A stretch of DNA of 64,000 bases from Sphingomonas sp. Leaf230 (GTDB lineage: Bacteria; Pseudomonadota; Alphaproteobacteria; Sphingomonadales; Sphingomonadaceae): contig NZ_LMKW01000012.1 in assembly GCF_001421745.1 (NCBI RefSeq), positions 68,895 to 132,894 on the forward strand. Reading direction: 5' to 3'. A program made the translations under genes and the position numbers. Below the pieces are notes generated by a model. That model saw nothing but the letters and a program-made list of their open reading frames with translations. It had not been told where the DNA came from and did not search any database. Below are positions 9,319 to 20,454 of this stretch, one piece after another; positions within the stretch are counted from its first letter, which is position 1; each line of letters opens with the position of its first letter.

Positions 9319-10713
9319 ATGGACGACCGAGCGACGATGCCGCGCATTGCGGGGCCCGAGGATCATGTCGTGGTCGTCGGGGGCGGGTTCTCCGGCGCGC
9401 TGTTCGCGGTCAATCTGATGCGGCACGAGGGGCCGCGCGTGACGTTGATCGAGCGGCGTGATCGGCAGCTCGCGCGGGGCGTCGCGTATAGTGCCGCGCA
9501 TCCCGATCACCTGTTGAACGTCCGTGCCGGCAACATGAGTGCGCTGCCCGACGATCCCGATCACTTCGTCCGCTGGCTGGAGGCGCACGGCAAGGGCGAC
9601 CGCAAGACCTTCGTCCCGCGCACGACGTATGGCGCGTATCTGCGCGAACTGCTCGATGCGGCGATCGCGGAATCGGACGGCCGGCTGGTGCATGTAGAAG
9701 GCGAGGTCTGCGCGATCGATCCGGTCGAAGGCGACGGCGTGGCGCTGACGATGGCGGATGGGCGCAAGATCGCAGCCGACACCGCGGTGCTCGCGCTCGG
9801 CAATTTGCCGCCGCACACGCCGCCGGGGTTGAAGCCGGACGCGCTGCCGGCCGGTGTCTATTACGCGGACCCGTGGGCGGCCAACCTCGCCGAGGGGCTG
9901 GGTGCGGACGACACCGTCGTGCTGGTCGGCACCGGGCTGACCGCGATCGACGCGGCGTTGCTGCTCGATGCGCAGGGGTTCGCCGGGAATATCCTGGCGA
10001 TGTCGCGGCGCGGGTTGTCGCCGCGACGGCATGTCGATGGCGCGCCGGCGCACCGCGGGGTTTCGGACAAGCCGCAGGGTGGGCTGACCGATCTCGTCCG
10101 CCATGTCCGCGCTCGTGCCGCGGAGGAGGGCTGGCGCTGCGCAGTCGATGAGCTTCGTCCGGTGACGCAGATGCTGTGGTCGGCGGCTTCGAAGGAAGTG
10201 CGCGGACGCTTCCTTCGCCATTTGCGGCCCTATTGGGACGTCCATCGCCACCGCCTGGCGCCTGCGGTTGCGGACCGTGTCGAGGCGCTCGTCGCGACCG
10301 GGCGGCTGAGCTTCGCAGCGGGAAAGATCGTATCTGCCGACGCCGACGGGACGCAGGCGAAGCTGACATGGCGGCCACGCGCCGAGACCGACCCGGTCGT
10401 CACGCGCGCCGCGCGGATCGTCAATTGCACCGGACCGCAGGGCGACCTGTTGCGGTCGGAAGAGCCGCTCGTGAAGCACCTGCTCGCGGCCGGTGCGATC
10501 CGCCCCGATCCGCTTCGGCTCGGCGTCGACGTCGATGCGCAGTCACGCACGATCCGTGCCGATGGGACGCCCGACGACCGGATCCACTGCATCGGGCCGA
10601 TGACCCGCGGCGGATTGTGGGAAGTCGTCGCGGTACCCGATATCCGCGTCCAGAGCTGGGATCTCGCGCGCCGCCTGTCCAACGCGCAATGGGTCGGGGG
10701 CGAGGGCCTTTGA
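9319..10713 (+). CDS. FAD/NAD(P)-binding protein
   Basis: 464 residues with an N-terminal dinucleotide fold (VVVVGGGFSGALFAVNL, residues 17-33). The conserved ARGVAYSAAHPDHLLNVRAG block is typical of the FAD-NAD(P)-binding family formerly called NAD_binding_9. A second nucleotide motif, VVLVGTGLTAIDAALLL, lies near residue 203, and the end block IHCIGPMTRGGLWE resembles the FAD-binding closing motif. Related proteins are annotated as hydroxyacylglutathione-hydrolase-like or ornithine-monooxygenase-like oxidoreductases, but the substrate is unknown. Start ATG 9319 follows an AACGAGGTGAG site. The nhaA TTG start overlaps its stop codon. Confidence 0.8.
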   Translation: MDDRATMPRIAGPEDHVVVVGGGFSGALFAVNLMRHEGPRVTLIERRDRQLARGVAYSAAHPDHLLNVRAGNMSALPDDPDHFVRWLEAHGKGDRKTFVPRTTYGAYLRELLDAAIAESDGRLVHVEGEVCAIDPVEGDGVALTMADGRKIAADTAVLALGNLPPHTPPGLKPDALPAGVYYADPWAANLAEGLGADDTVVLVGTGLTAIDAALLLDAQGFAGNILAMSRRGLSPRRHVDGAPAHRGVSDKPQGGLTDLVRHVRARAAEEGWRCAVDELRPVTQMLWSAASKEVRGRFLRHLRPYWDVHRHRLAPAVADRVEALVATGRLSFAAGKIVSADADGTQAKLTWRPRAETDPVVTRAARIVNCTGPQGDLLRSEEPLVKHLLAAGAIRPDPLRLGVDVDAQSRTIRADGTPDDRIHCIGPMTRGGLWEVVAVPDIRVQSWDLARRLSNAQWVGGEGL

Positions 10714-11834
10714 CCGCGATCCGGCGCTTTTTCTCGGGTGATGCGGCGGGCGCCATCGTGCTGCTCGCGGCGGCGATAGCGGCACTGATCGTTGCAAATT
10801 CACCGCTCGCGTCAACGTACTTCGCGACGTTGCACCACGCAGTCGGCGGGATGAGCGTCCATCACTGGATCGACGACGGCGCGATGGCGCTGTTCTTCCT
10901 GCTGATCGGGCTGGAGGTGAAGAGCGAGTTCGTCTCGGGGCATCTCTCGACCTGGGGCGAGCGGATCATGCCCGGTGCGGCGGCGCTCGCGGGCATGGCG
11001 GTGCCGGCGGCCCTCTATGTGCTCGTCAACACGGGTACGCCCGCCAATCTGCGCGGTTGGGCGATCCCGGCGGCGACCGACATCGCGTTCGCACTCGGCA
11101 TCCTCGCGCTGCTCGGCTCGCGTGTGCCGACCTCGCTGAAGGTTCTGCTGACGGCGATCGCGGTGATCGACGATCTGCTCGCGATCCTCGTCATCGCGGT
11201 GTTCTACACTGGCCATATCGCGCTGCTGCCGTTGCTTGCGGCGGGGTTAGGGCTCGGCGTACTCGTCGTCCTGAACCTGTCGGGCGTGCGGTCGCTGGTG
11301 CCGTACCTGCTGATCGGCGTCGGCATCTGGTACGGTGTTCTGCTGTCGGGTGTCCATGCGACACTCGCCGGCGTGGCGGTTGCGATGACGATCCCGCTAC
11401 GGACCGGAGACGGCCAGCCGCCGCTGAAACGTCTCGAACACGCGCTCCAACCCTGGTCGAGTTTCCTGATCGTACCGGCGTTCGGGTTCGCCAATGCGGG
11501 CATCGCGTTCGGCGGGATGGTGGCGGCGGACGTGATTTCGCCGCTGCCGGTCGGGATCATGCTGGGGCTGTTCCTCGGCAAGCAGATCGGCATCTTCGCG
11601 ACCATCCGTGGGCTCGTGACGTTCCGGCTGGCTGAGGCGCCCAAGAACGCGAGTTGGACGCAGGTGTACGGCATGGCGGTGCTGTGCGGGATCGGCTTCA
11701 CGATGAGCCTGTTTATCGGCGGGCTCGCCTTCGCCGGTGCACCGCATGCGATGGACGCGGTGAAGATCGGCGTGTTCGCCGGCTCGATCCTGTCAGGCGT
11801 CGCCGGCTGGCTGATCCTCCGCCGCACCGTATAG
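10710..11834 (+). CDS. nhaA: Na+/H+ antiporter NhaA
   Basis: A 374-residue inner-membrane antiporter exchanging two protons for one Na+ (or Li+). The sequence has the family N-terminus IRRFFSGDAAGAIVLLAAA. Asp154-Asp155 in VIDDLLAILVIAVF match the E. coli Asp163-Asp164 transport pair, and Asp124 in ATDIAFALG matches Asp133. About 12 hydrophobic segments can be seen. TTG 10710 overlaps the upstream stop (TTGA) and gives the best family N-terminus. ATG 10689, seven codons earlier, is the alternative. Co-expression with the FAD protein is likely. Confidence 0.92.
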   Translation: MTAIRRFFSGDAAGAIVLLAAAIAALIVANSPLASTYFATLHHAVGGMSVHHWIDDGAMALFFLLIGLEVKSEFVSGHLSTWGERIMPGAAALAGMAVPAALYVLVNTGTPANLRGWAIPAATDIAFALGILALLGSRVPTSLKVLLTAIAVIDDLLAILVIAVFYTGHIALLPLLAAGLGLGVLVVLNLSGVRSLVPYLLIGVGIWYGVLLSGVHATLAGVAVAMTIPLRTGDGQPPLKRLEHALQPWSSFLIVPAFGFANAGIAFGGMVAADVISPLPVGIMLGLFLGKQIGIFATIRGLVTFRLAEAPKNASWTQVYGMAVLCGIGFTMSLFIGGLAFAGAPHAMDAVKIGVFAGSILSGVAGWLILRRTV

Positions 11835-11864
11835 TAAGTCGGTAATGCCGATCGGCACTGGGCA

Positions 11865-11974
11865 GGCACCACCCCGGCGGAGGCCGGGGCCCAGTTGGGC
11901 AACGATGCTATCGGCGGGTGCGCTTCGTCACAGCAACCTTTCCACCTGGGCCCCGGCCCCCGCCGGGGTGGTGC
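11865..11974. repeat. Palindromic repeat family A, copy 1
   Basis: A 110-bp imperfect inverted repeat. The left end GCACCACCCCGGCGGAGGCC mirrors the right end GGCCCCCGCCGGGGTGGTGC, and the inner arms CCCAGTTGGG and CCACCTGGG-type sequences are related. It lies between nhaA and the TorF gene. Confidence 0.85.
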
Positions 11975-12131
11975 ATCTTGGCCAGTACGGTAGCCGTCGA
12001 TAATTTCGACAATACTACGCGGAACATATGCTCCGGCCCGGCAATCGATCTCGAATTGCTACGCGGCCGGAGCCTAATTGCCAGTCCTCGCGAACCGCCA
12101 TCCTTTCGGCGGCACGCCCATGGGGACCGCA

Positions 12132-12980
12132 ATGCACATTCTTCGTTTCGCCGCCGCCGCCGGACTTCTCGCTGGCCTCGCCACGCCTGCGTTCGCACAG
12201 GACACCGCGCCGCCGTCACCCGTCACCGTCTCCGGTTCCGTGACGCTCGCGACCGACTATCGCCTGCGCGGCGTGTCGCAGTCGGACAAGGACGGCGCGA
12301 TCCAGGGCGGGCTGACGATCGCGCATGAGAGCGGGATCTACGTCGGCGCATGGGGCTCGAACCTGTCCGGCTGGGGCACGTTCGGCGGCTCGAACATGGA
12401 GCTCGACCTGATCGGCGGCTACAAGCACAAGCTCGCGGACAACGCGACGATCGACGTCGGCCTGACCTGGTACATGTATCCGGGCGGCGCCTCGAAGACC
12501 GATTACGCCGAGCCCTATTTGAAGCTCAGCGGCACGACCGGCCCGGCGACGCTGACCGCGAGCGCCTTCTATGCGCCGAAGCAGCAGGCACTCGGCAAAT
12601 GGTATCGCACCGGCGCCGATGCGGCGGCGGGTGTCTACACCAACCCCGGCGCCAAGACCGACAATCTCTACCTGACCGGCGACGGCGCGTTCGCGCTTCC
12701 CGGAACGCCGGTCACCGCGAAGGCGCATATCGGCCATAGCTGGGGCAATGACGGGCTCGGCCCCAACGCGACCAGCGCGGCGCCGACCGGCGACTATTGG
12801 GATTGGTCGCTCGGTGCGGACACTACGTATAAAAACCTGACGCTGAACGTGAGCTATGTCGACACCGACATCACGCGTCGCAGTGCCGCATATCTCCAGC
12901 CGAGCTTCAGCCACGGCCAGGACGGAACCGGATCGATCGCCGACGGCACGATCGTCGCCTCGCTCACCGCCGCCTTCTGA
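12132..12980 (+). CDS. TorF family putative porin
   Basis: 282 residues with a clear signal peptide (MHILRFAAAAGLLAGLATPA, then FA|QD). The mature protein begins VTVSGSVTLATDYRLRGVSQ, the N-terminal signature of the TorF/gcw_chp outer-membrane beta-barrel family. Aromatic-rich alternating strands follow, with a hydrophobic-aromatic C-terminus (VASLTAAF) as in outer-membrane barrels. ATG 12132 was chosen for the signal peptide and its GGGGA ribosome-binding site. It ends 11 bp before a micropeptide gene that precedes kdpF, so it is very likely the first gene of the kdp operon. A role in passage of K+ or small solutes through the outer membrane is an inference from this context. Confidence 0.85.
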   Translation: MHILRFAAAAGLLAGLATPAFAQDTAPPSPVTVSGSVTLATDYRLRGVSQSDKDGAIQGGLTIAHESGIYVGAWGSNLSGWGTFGGSNMELDLIGGYKHKLADNATIDVGLTWYMYPGGASKTDYAEPYLKLSGTTGPATLTASAFYAPKQQALGKWYRTGADAAAGVYTNPGAKTDNLYLTGDGAFALPGTPVTAKAHIGHSWGNDGLGPNATSAAPTGDYWDWSLGADTTYKNLTLNVSYVDTDITRRSAAYLQPSFSHGQDGTGSIADGTIVASLTAAF

Positions 12981-12991
12981 AGGATCGACCG

Positions 12992-13075
12992 ATGCAGGAT
13001 CTACTCTGGATAGCGTTCATGCTCGGACTGGTGGCGGCGACGCTCGCCTATGTCCGCCTGTGCGACAACGCCTGA
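12992..13075 (+). CDS. 27-residue membrane micropeptide upstream of kdpF
   Basis: ATG 12992 preceded by AAGGAT at a good distance encodes 27 residues: one membrane helix (LLWIAFMLGLVAATLAYV) followed by RLCDNA. From memory, a similar short protein with an AYVxxCD ending occurs before kdpF in other proteobacteria, usually unannotated. It sits 11 bp after the TorF gene and 18 bp before kdpF. A single-helix accessory subunit or stabiliser of the Kdp complex, like KdpF, is a reasonable guess but is not shown. Confidence 0.6.
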   Translation: MQDLLWIAFMLGLVAATLAYVRLCDNA

Positions 13076-13093
13076 GCCCATGAGGACACCATC

Positions 13094-13183
13094 ATGACCC
13101 TCGACCTCTGGCTCGCCGCGATCGTCGCGCTCGGGCTGCTTTTCTATCTCGTGGCGGTGCTCATCCGTCCCGAACGCTTTTAG
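13094..13183 (+). CDS. kdpF: K+-transporting ATPase subunit KdpF
   Basis: A 29-residue single-helix peptide, MTLDLWLAAIVALGLLFYLV, then AVLIRPERF. The closing L-x-R-P-E-R-F and the size match KdpF of other bacteria (E. coli KdpF has 29 residues and ends INAEAF). KdpF stabilises the KdpABC complex in the inner membrane. It lies immediately upstream of kdpA with a 12-bp gap, and the GAGGACACC region before the ATG serves as ribosome-binding site. Confidence 0.9.
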   Translation: MTLDLWLAAIVALGLLFYLVAVLIRPERF

Positions 13184-13195
13184 GAGCGCGTCCTC

Positions 13196-14899
13196 ATGAC
13201 ATTCGAAGGATGGATCCTCATCCTGGGCTTCGTCGGCATCCTGCTGGCGTTGACCAAACCCGTCGGCCTGTGGATGTTCGCCTTGTACGAAGGCCGCCGC
13301 ACCCCGATCCACGCGATCCTCGGCCCCGTCGAGACCGGCTTCTACAAGCTCAGCGGCATCGACCCGAAACAGGAGCAGGGCTGGCGCCGTTACGCGCTGC
13401 ACATGATCATGTTCAACGCGATGCTGATGGCGCTGACCTATGCGGTGCTGCGTCTGCAGGGCGTGCTGCCCGGCAATCCGCAGGGTCTCGCAGGGCTCAG
13501 CCCGCATCTCGCGTTCAACACCGCGATCAGCTTCACCACCAACACAAACTGGCAGAGCTATGGTGGCGAATCGACTATGTCGAACTTCAGCCAGATGTTC
13601 GGCCTGACGATCCACAACTTCCTGTCGGCGGCCACCGGCATCGCGCTGGCGTTCGCGCTGTTCCGTGGGTTCGCGCGGCGCTCAAGTGCGACGATCGGCA
13701 ATTTCTGGGCCGACGTGACGCGCGTTACGCTCTACGTGCTGCTGCCGATCTGCGTCGTCGTGACGCTCTTCTACATCGCCAGCGGCGTGCCGCAGACGAT
13801 GGCCGGCACGGTCGACATTACGACCCTGGAAGGCCTCAAGCAGACGCTGACCCTCGGGCCGGTGGCGAGCCAGGAAGCGATCAAGATGCTCGGCACCAAT
13901 GGTGGCGGCTTCTTCAATGCGAACTCGGCGCATCCGTTCGAAAACCCGACCGCGCTCGTCAACCTCGTGCAGATGCTGTCGATCTTCGTGATCGGCTTCG
14001 GCCTGACCTGGACGTTCGGCAAGGCCGTCGGCAACACCAAGCAGGGCTGGGCGATCCTCTCGGCCATGCTCGTGCTGTTCCTCGCCGGCGTCACCGTAAC
14101 CTATTGGCAGGAAGCCGCGGGCAACCCGATCCTCCACCATATCGGCGTCGCGGGCGGCAACATGGAAGGCAAGGAGGTCCGCTTCGGGATCGCCGCGTCC
14201 GCCCTGTTCTCGGTCGTCACCACCGCTGCATCGTGCGGTGCGGTCAACGGCATGCACGACAGCTTCACGGCGCTCGGCGGCATGATCCCGCTGCTCAACA
14301 TCCAGCTCGGTGAAGTCGTCATCGGCGGCGTCGGCGCGGGCATCTACGGCTTCCTGCTGTTCGCCATCCTCGCGGTGTTCGTCGCGGGCCTGATGGTCGG
14401 CCGCACGCCGGAATATGTCGGCAAGAAGATCGAATCGCGAGAAGTGAAGCTGGCGGTGCTGGCGATCGCCATCCTGCCGCTCGTCATCCTCGGCTTCACC
14501 GCGCTCAGTGCCGTGCTGCCGGACGGGCTCGCCGGGCCGCTCAACAAGGGGCCGCACGGGTTCAGCGAGATCCTCTACGCCTTCACCAGCGCGGTCGGTA
14601 ACAACGGGTCGGCCTTTGCCGGTCTGACGGCCAACACGCCGTATTACAACGGCTTGCTGGGCGTCGCGATGTGGCTCGGGCGCTTCTTCATCATCGTGCC
14701 GATGCTCGCCATCGCCGGTGGTCTCGCGGCCAAGAAGTACACGCCGGAGAGCTCAGGCTCGTTCCCGACGACGGGCGCACTGTGGGTCGGCCTGCTGGTC
14801 GGGATCATCCTGATCGTCGGTGGCCTGACCTTCCTGCCGAGCCTCGCGCTCGGTCCCATCGCCGATCATCTCGCGATGATCAGCGGCAAAACCTTCTGA
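13196..14899 (+). CDS. kdpA: K+-transporting ATPase subunit KdpA
   Basis: The potassium-binding channel-like subunit of the high-affinity KdpFABC pump, 567 residues (E. coli 557). All four filter-like repeats are visible: TTNTNWQSYGGE, LGTNGGGFFNANSAHPF, SCGAVNGMHDSF and SAVGNNGSAFAG. About ten membrane segments are present. The start follows TAGGAGCGCG at a normal distance. kdpB starts 14 bp after the stop. Confidence 0.97.
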   Translation: MTFEGWILILGFVGILLALTKPVGLWMFALYEGRRTPIHAILGPVETGFYKLSGIDPKQEQGWRRYALHMIMFNAMLMALTYAVLRLQGVLPGNPQGLAGLSPHLAFNTAISFTTNTNWQSYGGESTMSNFSQMFGLTIHNFLSAATGIALAFALFRGFARRSSATIGNFWADVTRVTLYVLLPICVVVTLFYIASGVPQTMAGTVDITTLEGLKQTLTLGPVASQEAIKMLGTNGGGFFNANSAHPFENPTALVNLVQMLSIFVIGFGLTWTFGKAVGNTKQGWAILSAMLVLFLAGVTVTYWQEAAGNPILHHIGVAGGNMEGKEVRFGIAASALFSVVTTAASCGAVNGMHDSFTALGGMIPLLNIQLGEVVIGGVGAGIYGFLLFAILAVFVAGLMVGRTPEYVGKKIESREVKLAVLAIAILPLVILGFTALSAVLPDGLAGPLNKGPHGFSEILYAFTSAVGNNGSAFAGLTANTPYYNGLLGVAMWLGRFFIIVPMLAIAGGLAAKKYTPESSGSFPTTGALWVGLLVGIILIVGGLTFLPSLALGPIADHLAMISGKTF

Positions 14900-14913
14900 C
14901 GGGACAAGCCAAA

Positions 14914-16944
<2,031 letters not shown>

Positions 16945-16993
16945 TGGCCAAGCCTGACACGTCGTGCGTGCATGCACTCTTACACCAGCACCC

Positions 16994-17104
16994 AGCACCA
17001 CCCCGGCGAAGGCCGGGGCCCAAGTGGGAAGGTCGCGGTAACGAAGCGCAACTCGAGTTGGCGACGTTTCCCAATTGGGCCCCGGCCTTCGCCGGGGTGG
17101 AGCT
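16994..17104. repeat. Palindromic repeat family A, copy 2 (inside the kdp operon)
   Basis: The left end AGCACCACCCCGGCGAAGGC mirrors the right end GCCTTCGCCGGGGTGGAGCT. The inner arms GGGCCCAAGTGGGAA and TTCCCAATTGGGCCC are also inverted. It lies between kdpB and kdpC on the same transcript, where it should form a long RNA hairpin. Confidence 0.85.
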
Positions 17105-17157
17105 AGGGGGGAAGGTGCAAGGTGCGCCCTCAACCGCCCTCACCGCAAAGAATTGTT

Positions 17158-17207
17158 CACCCGCGAAGGCGGGTGCCCAGACTGTGTCCCCGCCTTCGCG
17201 GGGACAC
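17158..17207. repeat. Palindromic repeat family C (inside the kdp operon)
   Basis: CACCCGCGAAGGCGGGTG forms one small hairpin and GTCCCCGCCTTCGCGGGGAC a second. The two halves are also partly complementary to each other. It lies 54 bp after the family A copy, just before the kdpC ribosome-binding region. Confidence 0.7.
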
Positions 17208-17221
17208 ATGGAGACGACAGA

Positions 17222-17797
17222 ATGACCTCCGATTTCACCTCCGCCCTCCGCCCGGCGTTCGTCATGACGATCCTGTTCGCGCTGCTCCTCGGGATCGTCT
17301 ATCCCCTCGCCATGACCGGGATCGGACAGGCCATCTTCCCCGCGCAAGCGAACGGCAGCCTCATCATGGCCAACGGCAAGGCGATCGGCTCGACCGTCGT
17401 CGGCCAGGCCTTCACCACCGACCGCTATTTCCAGACGCGTCCGTCTGCAGCGGGCAAGGGCTATGACGGATTGGCCTCCTCGGGCTCGAACTACGGCCCG
17501 ACCAGCCAGGCGCTCGTCGATCGCACCAAAGCCGATGTCGCCAAGCGCCGCGCAGAAGGCGTGACCGGGCCACTGCCGGCCGATCTCGCCACCGCATCGG
17601 GTTCGGGTCTCGATCCCGACCTGTCGCCAGCCTCGGCCTATGCCCAGGTCGCCCGCGTCGCCCGCACCCGCGGTCTGCCCGCCGACAAGGTCCGCGCGCT
17701 GGTCACCGCCAACGTCGACGGCTCGCTGCTCGGCATCCTTGGCGAGCCACGCGTGAACGTCTTCGCCCTCAACCGCGCCCTCGACGCAACGCGTTGA
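17222..17797 (+). CDS. kdpC: K+-transporting ATPase subunit KdpC
   Basis: 191 residues with one N-terminal membrane helix (PAFVMTILFALLLGIVYPLA) and the periplasmic KdpC fold: NGSLIMANGKAIGSTVVGQ, RYFQTRPSAAG, and the C-terminal TRGLPADKVRALV and GEPRVNVFALN blocks. KdpC helps K+ binding and complex assembly. ATG 17222 was chosen on family length; upstream in-frame sequence lies in the repeats. The kdpD TTG start overlaps its stop by four bases. Confidence 0.95.
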   Translation: MTSDFTSALRPAFVMTILFALLLGIVYPLAMTGIGQAIFPAQANGSLIMANGKAIGSTVVGQAFTTDRYFQTRPSAAGKGYDGLASSGSNYGPTSQALVDRTKADVAKRRAEGVTGPLPADLATASGSGLDPDLSPASAYAQVARVARTRGLPADKVRALVTANVDGSLLGILGEPRVNVFALNRALDATR

Positions 17798-20454
17798 ACG
17801 ACGACACGCGACCATCACCCGAGGCCCTTCTGCGACAGGCGTCGCAGGAGGGTCGCGGCCGTCTGAAGATCTTCCTCGGCGCCGCCCCCGGTGTCGGCAA
17901 GACGTACGAGATGCTCTCCGAAGGCGCCGAACGCCGTCGTGCGGGCGTTGATGTCGTCATCGGCGTGGTCGAGACGCACGGTCGCGCCGAAACCGAAGCG
18001 CTCACGCGGGGCCACGAGATCGTCGCGCGCAAGCCGATCCCGTACGAAGGCCGCACGCTCGACGAGATGGACCTCGACGCGATCCTCGAACGCGCGCCGA
18101 AGCTCGTGCTGGTCGACGAACTCGCGCATACCAACGCGCCCGGCAGCCGCCACCCCAAGCGCTACCAGGACGTCGAGGAGCTGCTCGCCGCGGGTATCGA
18201 CGTCTATTCGACGATCAACATCCAGCACATCGAGAGCCTCAACGACGTCGTCGCCTCGTTCACCCGCGTCCGCGTCCGCGAGACCGTCCCCGACAGCATC
18301 GTCGAAGCCGCCGAGATCGAAGTCGTCGACATTCCGCCCGACGAACTGATCGAGCGACTGAAGGCAGGGAAAGTTTATCTCCCCCACGAAGCCACGCGAG
18401 CCCTCGCGCACTTCTTCTCGAAGTCCAACCTGTCGGCCTTACGCGAACTCGCGCTCCGCCGCGCCGCGCAAGCCGTCGATGCGCAGATGCTCGAACACGT
18501 CCGCGCACTCGGCGTCGGCGGCACCTGGGCCGGCGGGGAGCGGATCGTCGTCGCGATCAGCGAACTGCCCGGCGCGCTTGGCCTCGTCCGCGCCACCAAG
18601 CGGATCGCCGACGCGATGCACGCGCCCTGGACCGCGGTGTATATCGAGACACCCCGCGCACAGACCTTCGGCGAGGCCGAGCACCGCCAGCTCGCCGCGG
18701 TCTTCAACCTGGCGACGCAACTCGGTGGCGACGTCGCGACCGTCCCCGCGACGTCGGTGGTCGACGGCCTGAAGACATTCACGGCCGAGGCGCGCGCGAC
18801 GCAGCTGGTCGTTGGCAAGTCCACCCGCTCGCGCTGGTTCGAACTGCGTCACGGCTCGGTCGTCGACCAGATGGTCCGCGAGTCGCCCGGGATCGCCGTC
18901 CACGTCCTGCCGATGGACCCAGCCACCGCACCCCGAGGCACGCGCGCGCGGACCGGCGGTTGGGGCAGCAAATCCGGCTACGCCTGGACGACGGCGATGG
19001 TCGCGGGCGTCACCGGCGTCGCGAGCGCGCTGTTCCACATCCTCAACCTGGGCAATGTCGCGCTGCTGTACCTGCTTCCGGTGATGGCCGCGGCGAGCCT
19101 GTTTGGCCTCCGCACCGGGCTGTTCGCAGGCGTGGTGTCGTCGATCGCGTACAACTTCTTCTTCCTGCCGCCGACAGGCACGCTGACGATCAACAATCCC
19201 GAGAACGTGATCTCGATCCTCGTGCTGCTCGGCATCGCGTTCGTGACGAGCCAGCTCACATCGCGGGTCCGCGCACAGGCCGACATCGCCGCCGCCAGCG
19301 CGCGCACCAACGCCGCGCTCGCCGGCTTCCTGCGCCAACTGACCTCGCTCAACGAGCCGGTCGCGCTCGCCCGAGCGATTTGCGAGGAAATCGGGCGGTT
19401 GTTCGGTGTGCGGGCCGTGATCCTCGTCGCAGAGGACCCTGGTCTTGCGGTGCAGGCGGCGAACGGCGCGGACTACCGGCTCGAGACAATGGAGATGGCG
19501 GCCGCGCAATGGGCCTACGACACGGGCGCACCGGCCGGCCGCGGGTCGAGCACGCTGGCAGCGTCGGAGTGGTTTTTCCAGCCGCTGCGCTCGGGCGAGC
19601 GGACGCTGGCGGTGCTTGGGTTGGCTCGGGAAGCGGGTGGGGATCCGGTGCGATCGGACCAGTTGCCGTTGCTGATGAGCCTCGTCGATCAGGCGTCGCT
19701 GGTGCTCGAACGCGCGCGGCTGGAGGTCGAGATGCGCGACGTCGATGCGGTGCGCGAGCGTGATCGGTTGCGGCAGGCGTTGCTGTCGTCGGTCAGCCAC
19801 GACCTGCGTACGCCGCTGACCTCGGTGATGGCGGCGGCGGCGGAATTGCACCGCGGCGTCACGCCCGAGCTGATCGACACGATCGAGACAGAGGCGGCGC
19901 GACTCAATCGGTTCGTTGGCAATCTGCTCGACATGGCCCGCGTCGAAGCGGGCGCGCTCCGGCTGCGGTTGGAGCCGACCGACCTCACCGATGCGGTGGC
20001 GGGCGCGGTGCATGACACGAAACGTGTGCTCGAAGGTCATGCGATCGAGCTCGACGTCGCGCCGAACCTGCCGTTGGTCCGTGTCGATCCGCAACTGTTG
20101 CATCATTGTCTGCTCAACCTGCTCGACAATGCTGGCCGCTACGCCGACCCCGGCACGCCGATCCTCGTCCGGGCTGAACACCGCTTCGGGATGCTCCGCC
20201 TGTCGGTGATAGACCAGGGACCGGGCCTACCACCCGGCCGCGAAAAGGAGGTGTTCGAGACGTTCCGCCGCCTCGAAGGCTCCGACCGCGCGATCGGCGG
20301 CACCGGGCTCGGGCTTGCGATCGTGAAAGCGTTCGCCGAAGCGATGGGCATGACCGTCGAAGCCAGCAACCGCGAGGACCTGACGGGCGCGCAGTTCAGC
20401 CTGTGCTTCCCCGTAGCCCTGCTCGTCCGCGACACCGATGGAGCGAATCTATGA
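17794..20454 (+). CDS. kdpD: Sensor histidine kinase KdpD
   Basis: 886-residue membrane sensor of K+ limitation and turgor. Domains in order: KdpD N-terminal domain with Walker A GAAPGVGKT at 29-37 and LVLVDELAHTNAPGSRH at about 104-120; a universal-stress-protein domain (about 250-370); four clustered membrane helices (about 395-490); a GAF-like domain; and a histidine kinase core with His669 in SSVSHDLRTPL. The ATP-binding domain has an N-box around LLNLLDNAGRYAD and GGTGLGLAIVKAFAEAMG. The TTG start at 17794 shares TTGA with the kdpC stop. kdpE overlaps the end by four bases. Confidence 0.96.
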   Translation: MNDDTRPSPEALLRQASQEGRGRLKIFLGAAPGVGKTYEMLSEGAERRRAGVDVVIGVVETHGRAETEALTRGHEIVARKPIPYEGRTLDEMDLDAILERAPKLVLVDELAHTNAPGSRHPKRYQDVEELLAAGIDVYSTINIQHIESLNDVVASFTRVRVRETVPDSIVEAAEIEVVDIPPDELIERLKAGKVYLPHEATRALAHFFSKSNLSALRELALRRAAQAVDAQMLEHVRALGVGGTWAGGERIVVAISELPGALGLVRATKRIADAMHAPWTAVYIETPRAQTFGEAEHRQLAAVFNLATQLGGDVATVPATSVVDGLKTFTAEARATQLVVGKSTRSRWFELRHGSVVDQMVRESPGIAVHVLPMDPATAPRGTRARTGGWGSKSGYAWTTAMVAGVTGVASALFHILNLGNVALLYLLPVMAAASLFGLRTGLFAGVVSSIAYNFFFLPPTGTLTINNPENVISILVLLGIAFVTSQLTSRVRAQADIAAASARTNAALAGFLRQLTSLNEPVALARAICEEIGRLFGVRAVILVAEDPGLAVQAANGADYRLETMEMAAAQWAYDTGAPAGRGSSTLAASEWFFQPLRSGERTLAVLGLAREAGGDPVRSDQLPLLMSLVDQASLVLERARLEVEMRDVDAVRERDRLRQALLSSVSHDLRTPLTSVMAAAAELHRGVTPELIDTIETEAARLNRFVGNLLDMARVEAGALRLRLEPTDLTDAVAGAVHDTKRVLEGHAIELDVAPNLPLVRVDPQLLHHCLLNLLDNAGRYADPGTPILVRAEHRFGMLRLSVIDQGPGLPPGREKEVFETFRRLEGSDRAIGGTGLGLAIVKAFAEAMGMTVEASNREDLTGAQFSLCFPVALLVRDTDGANL

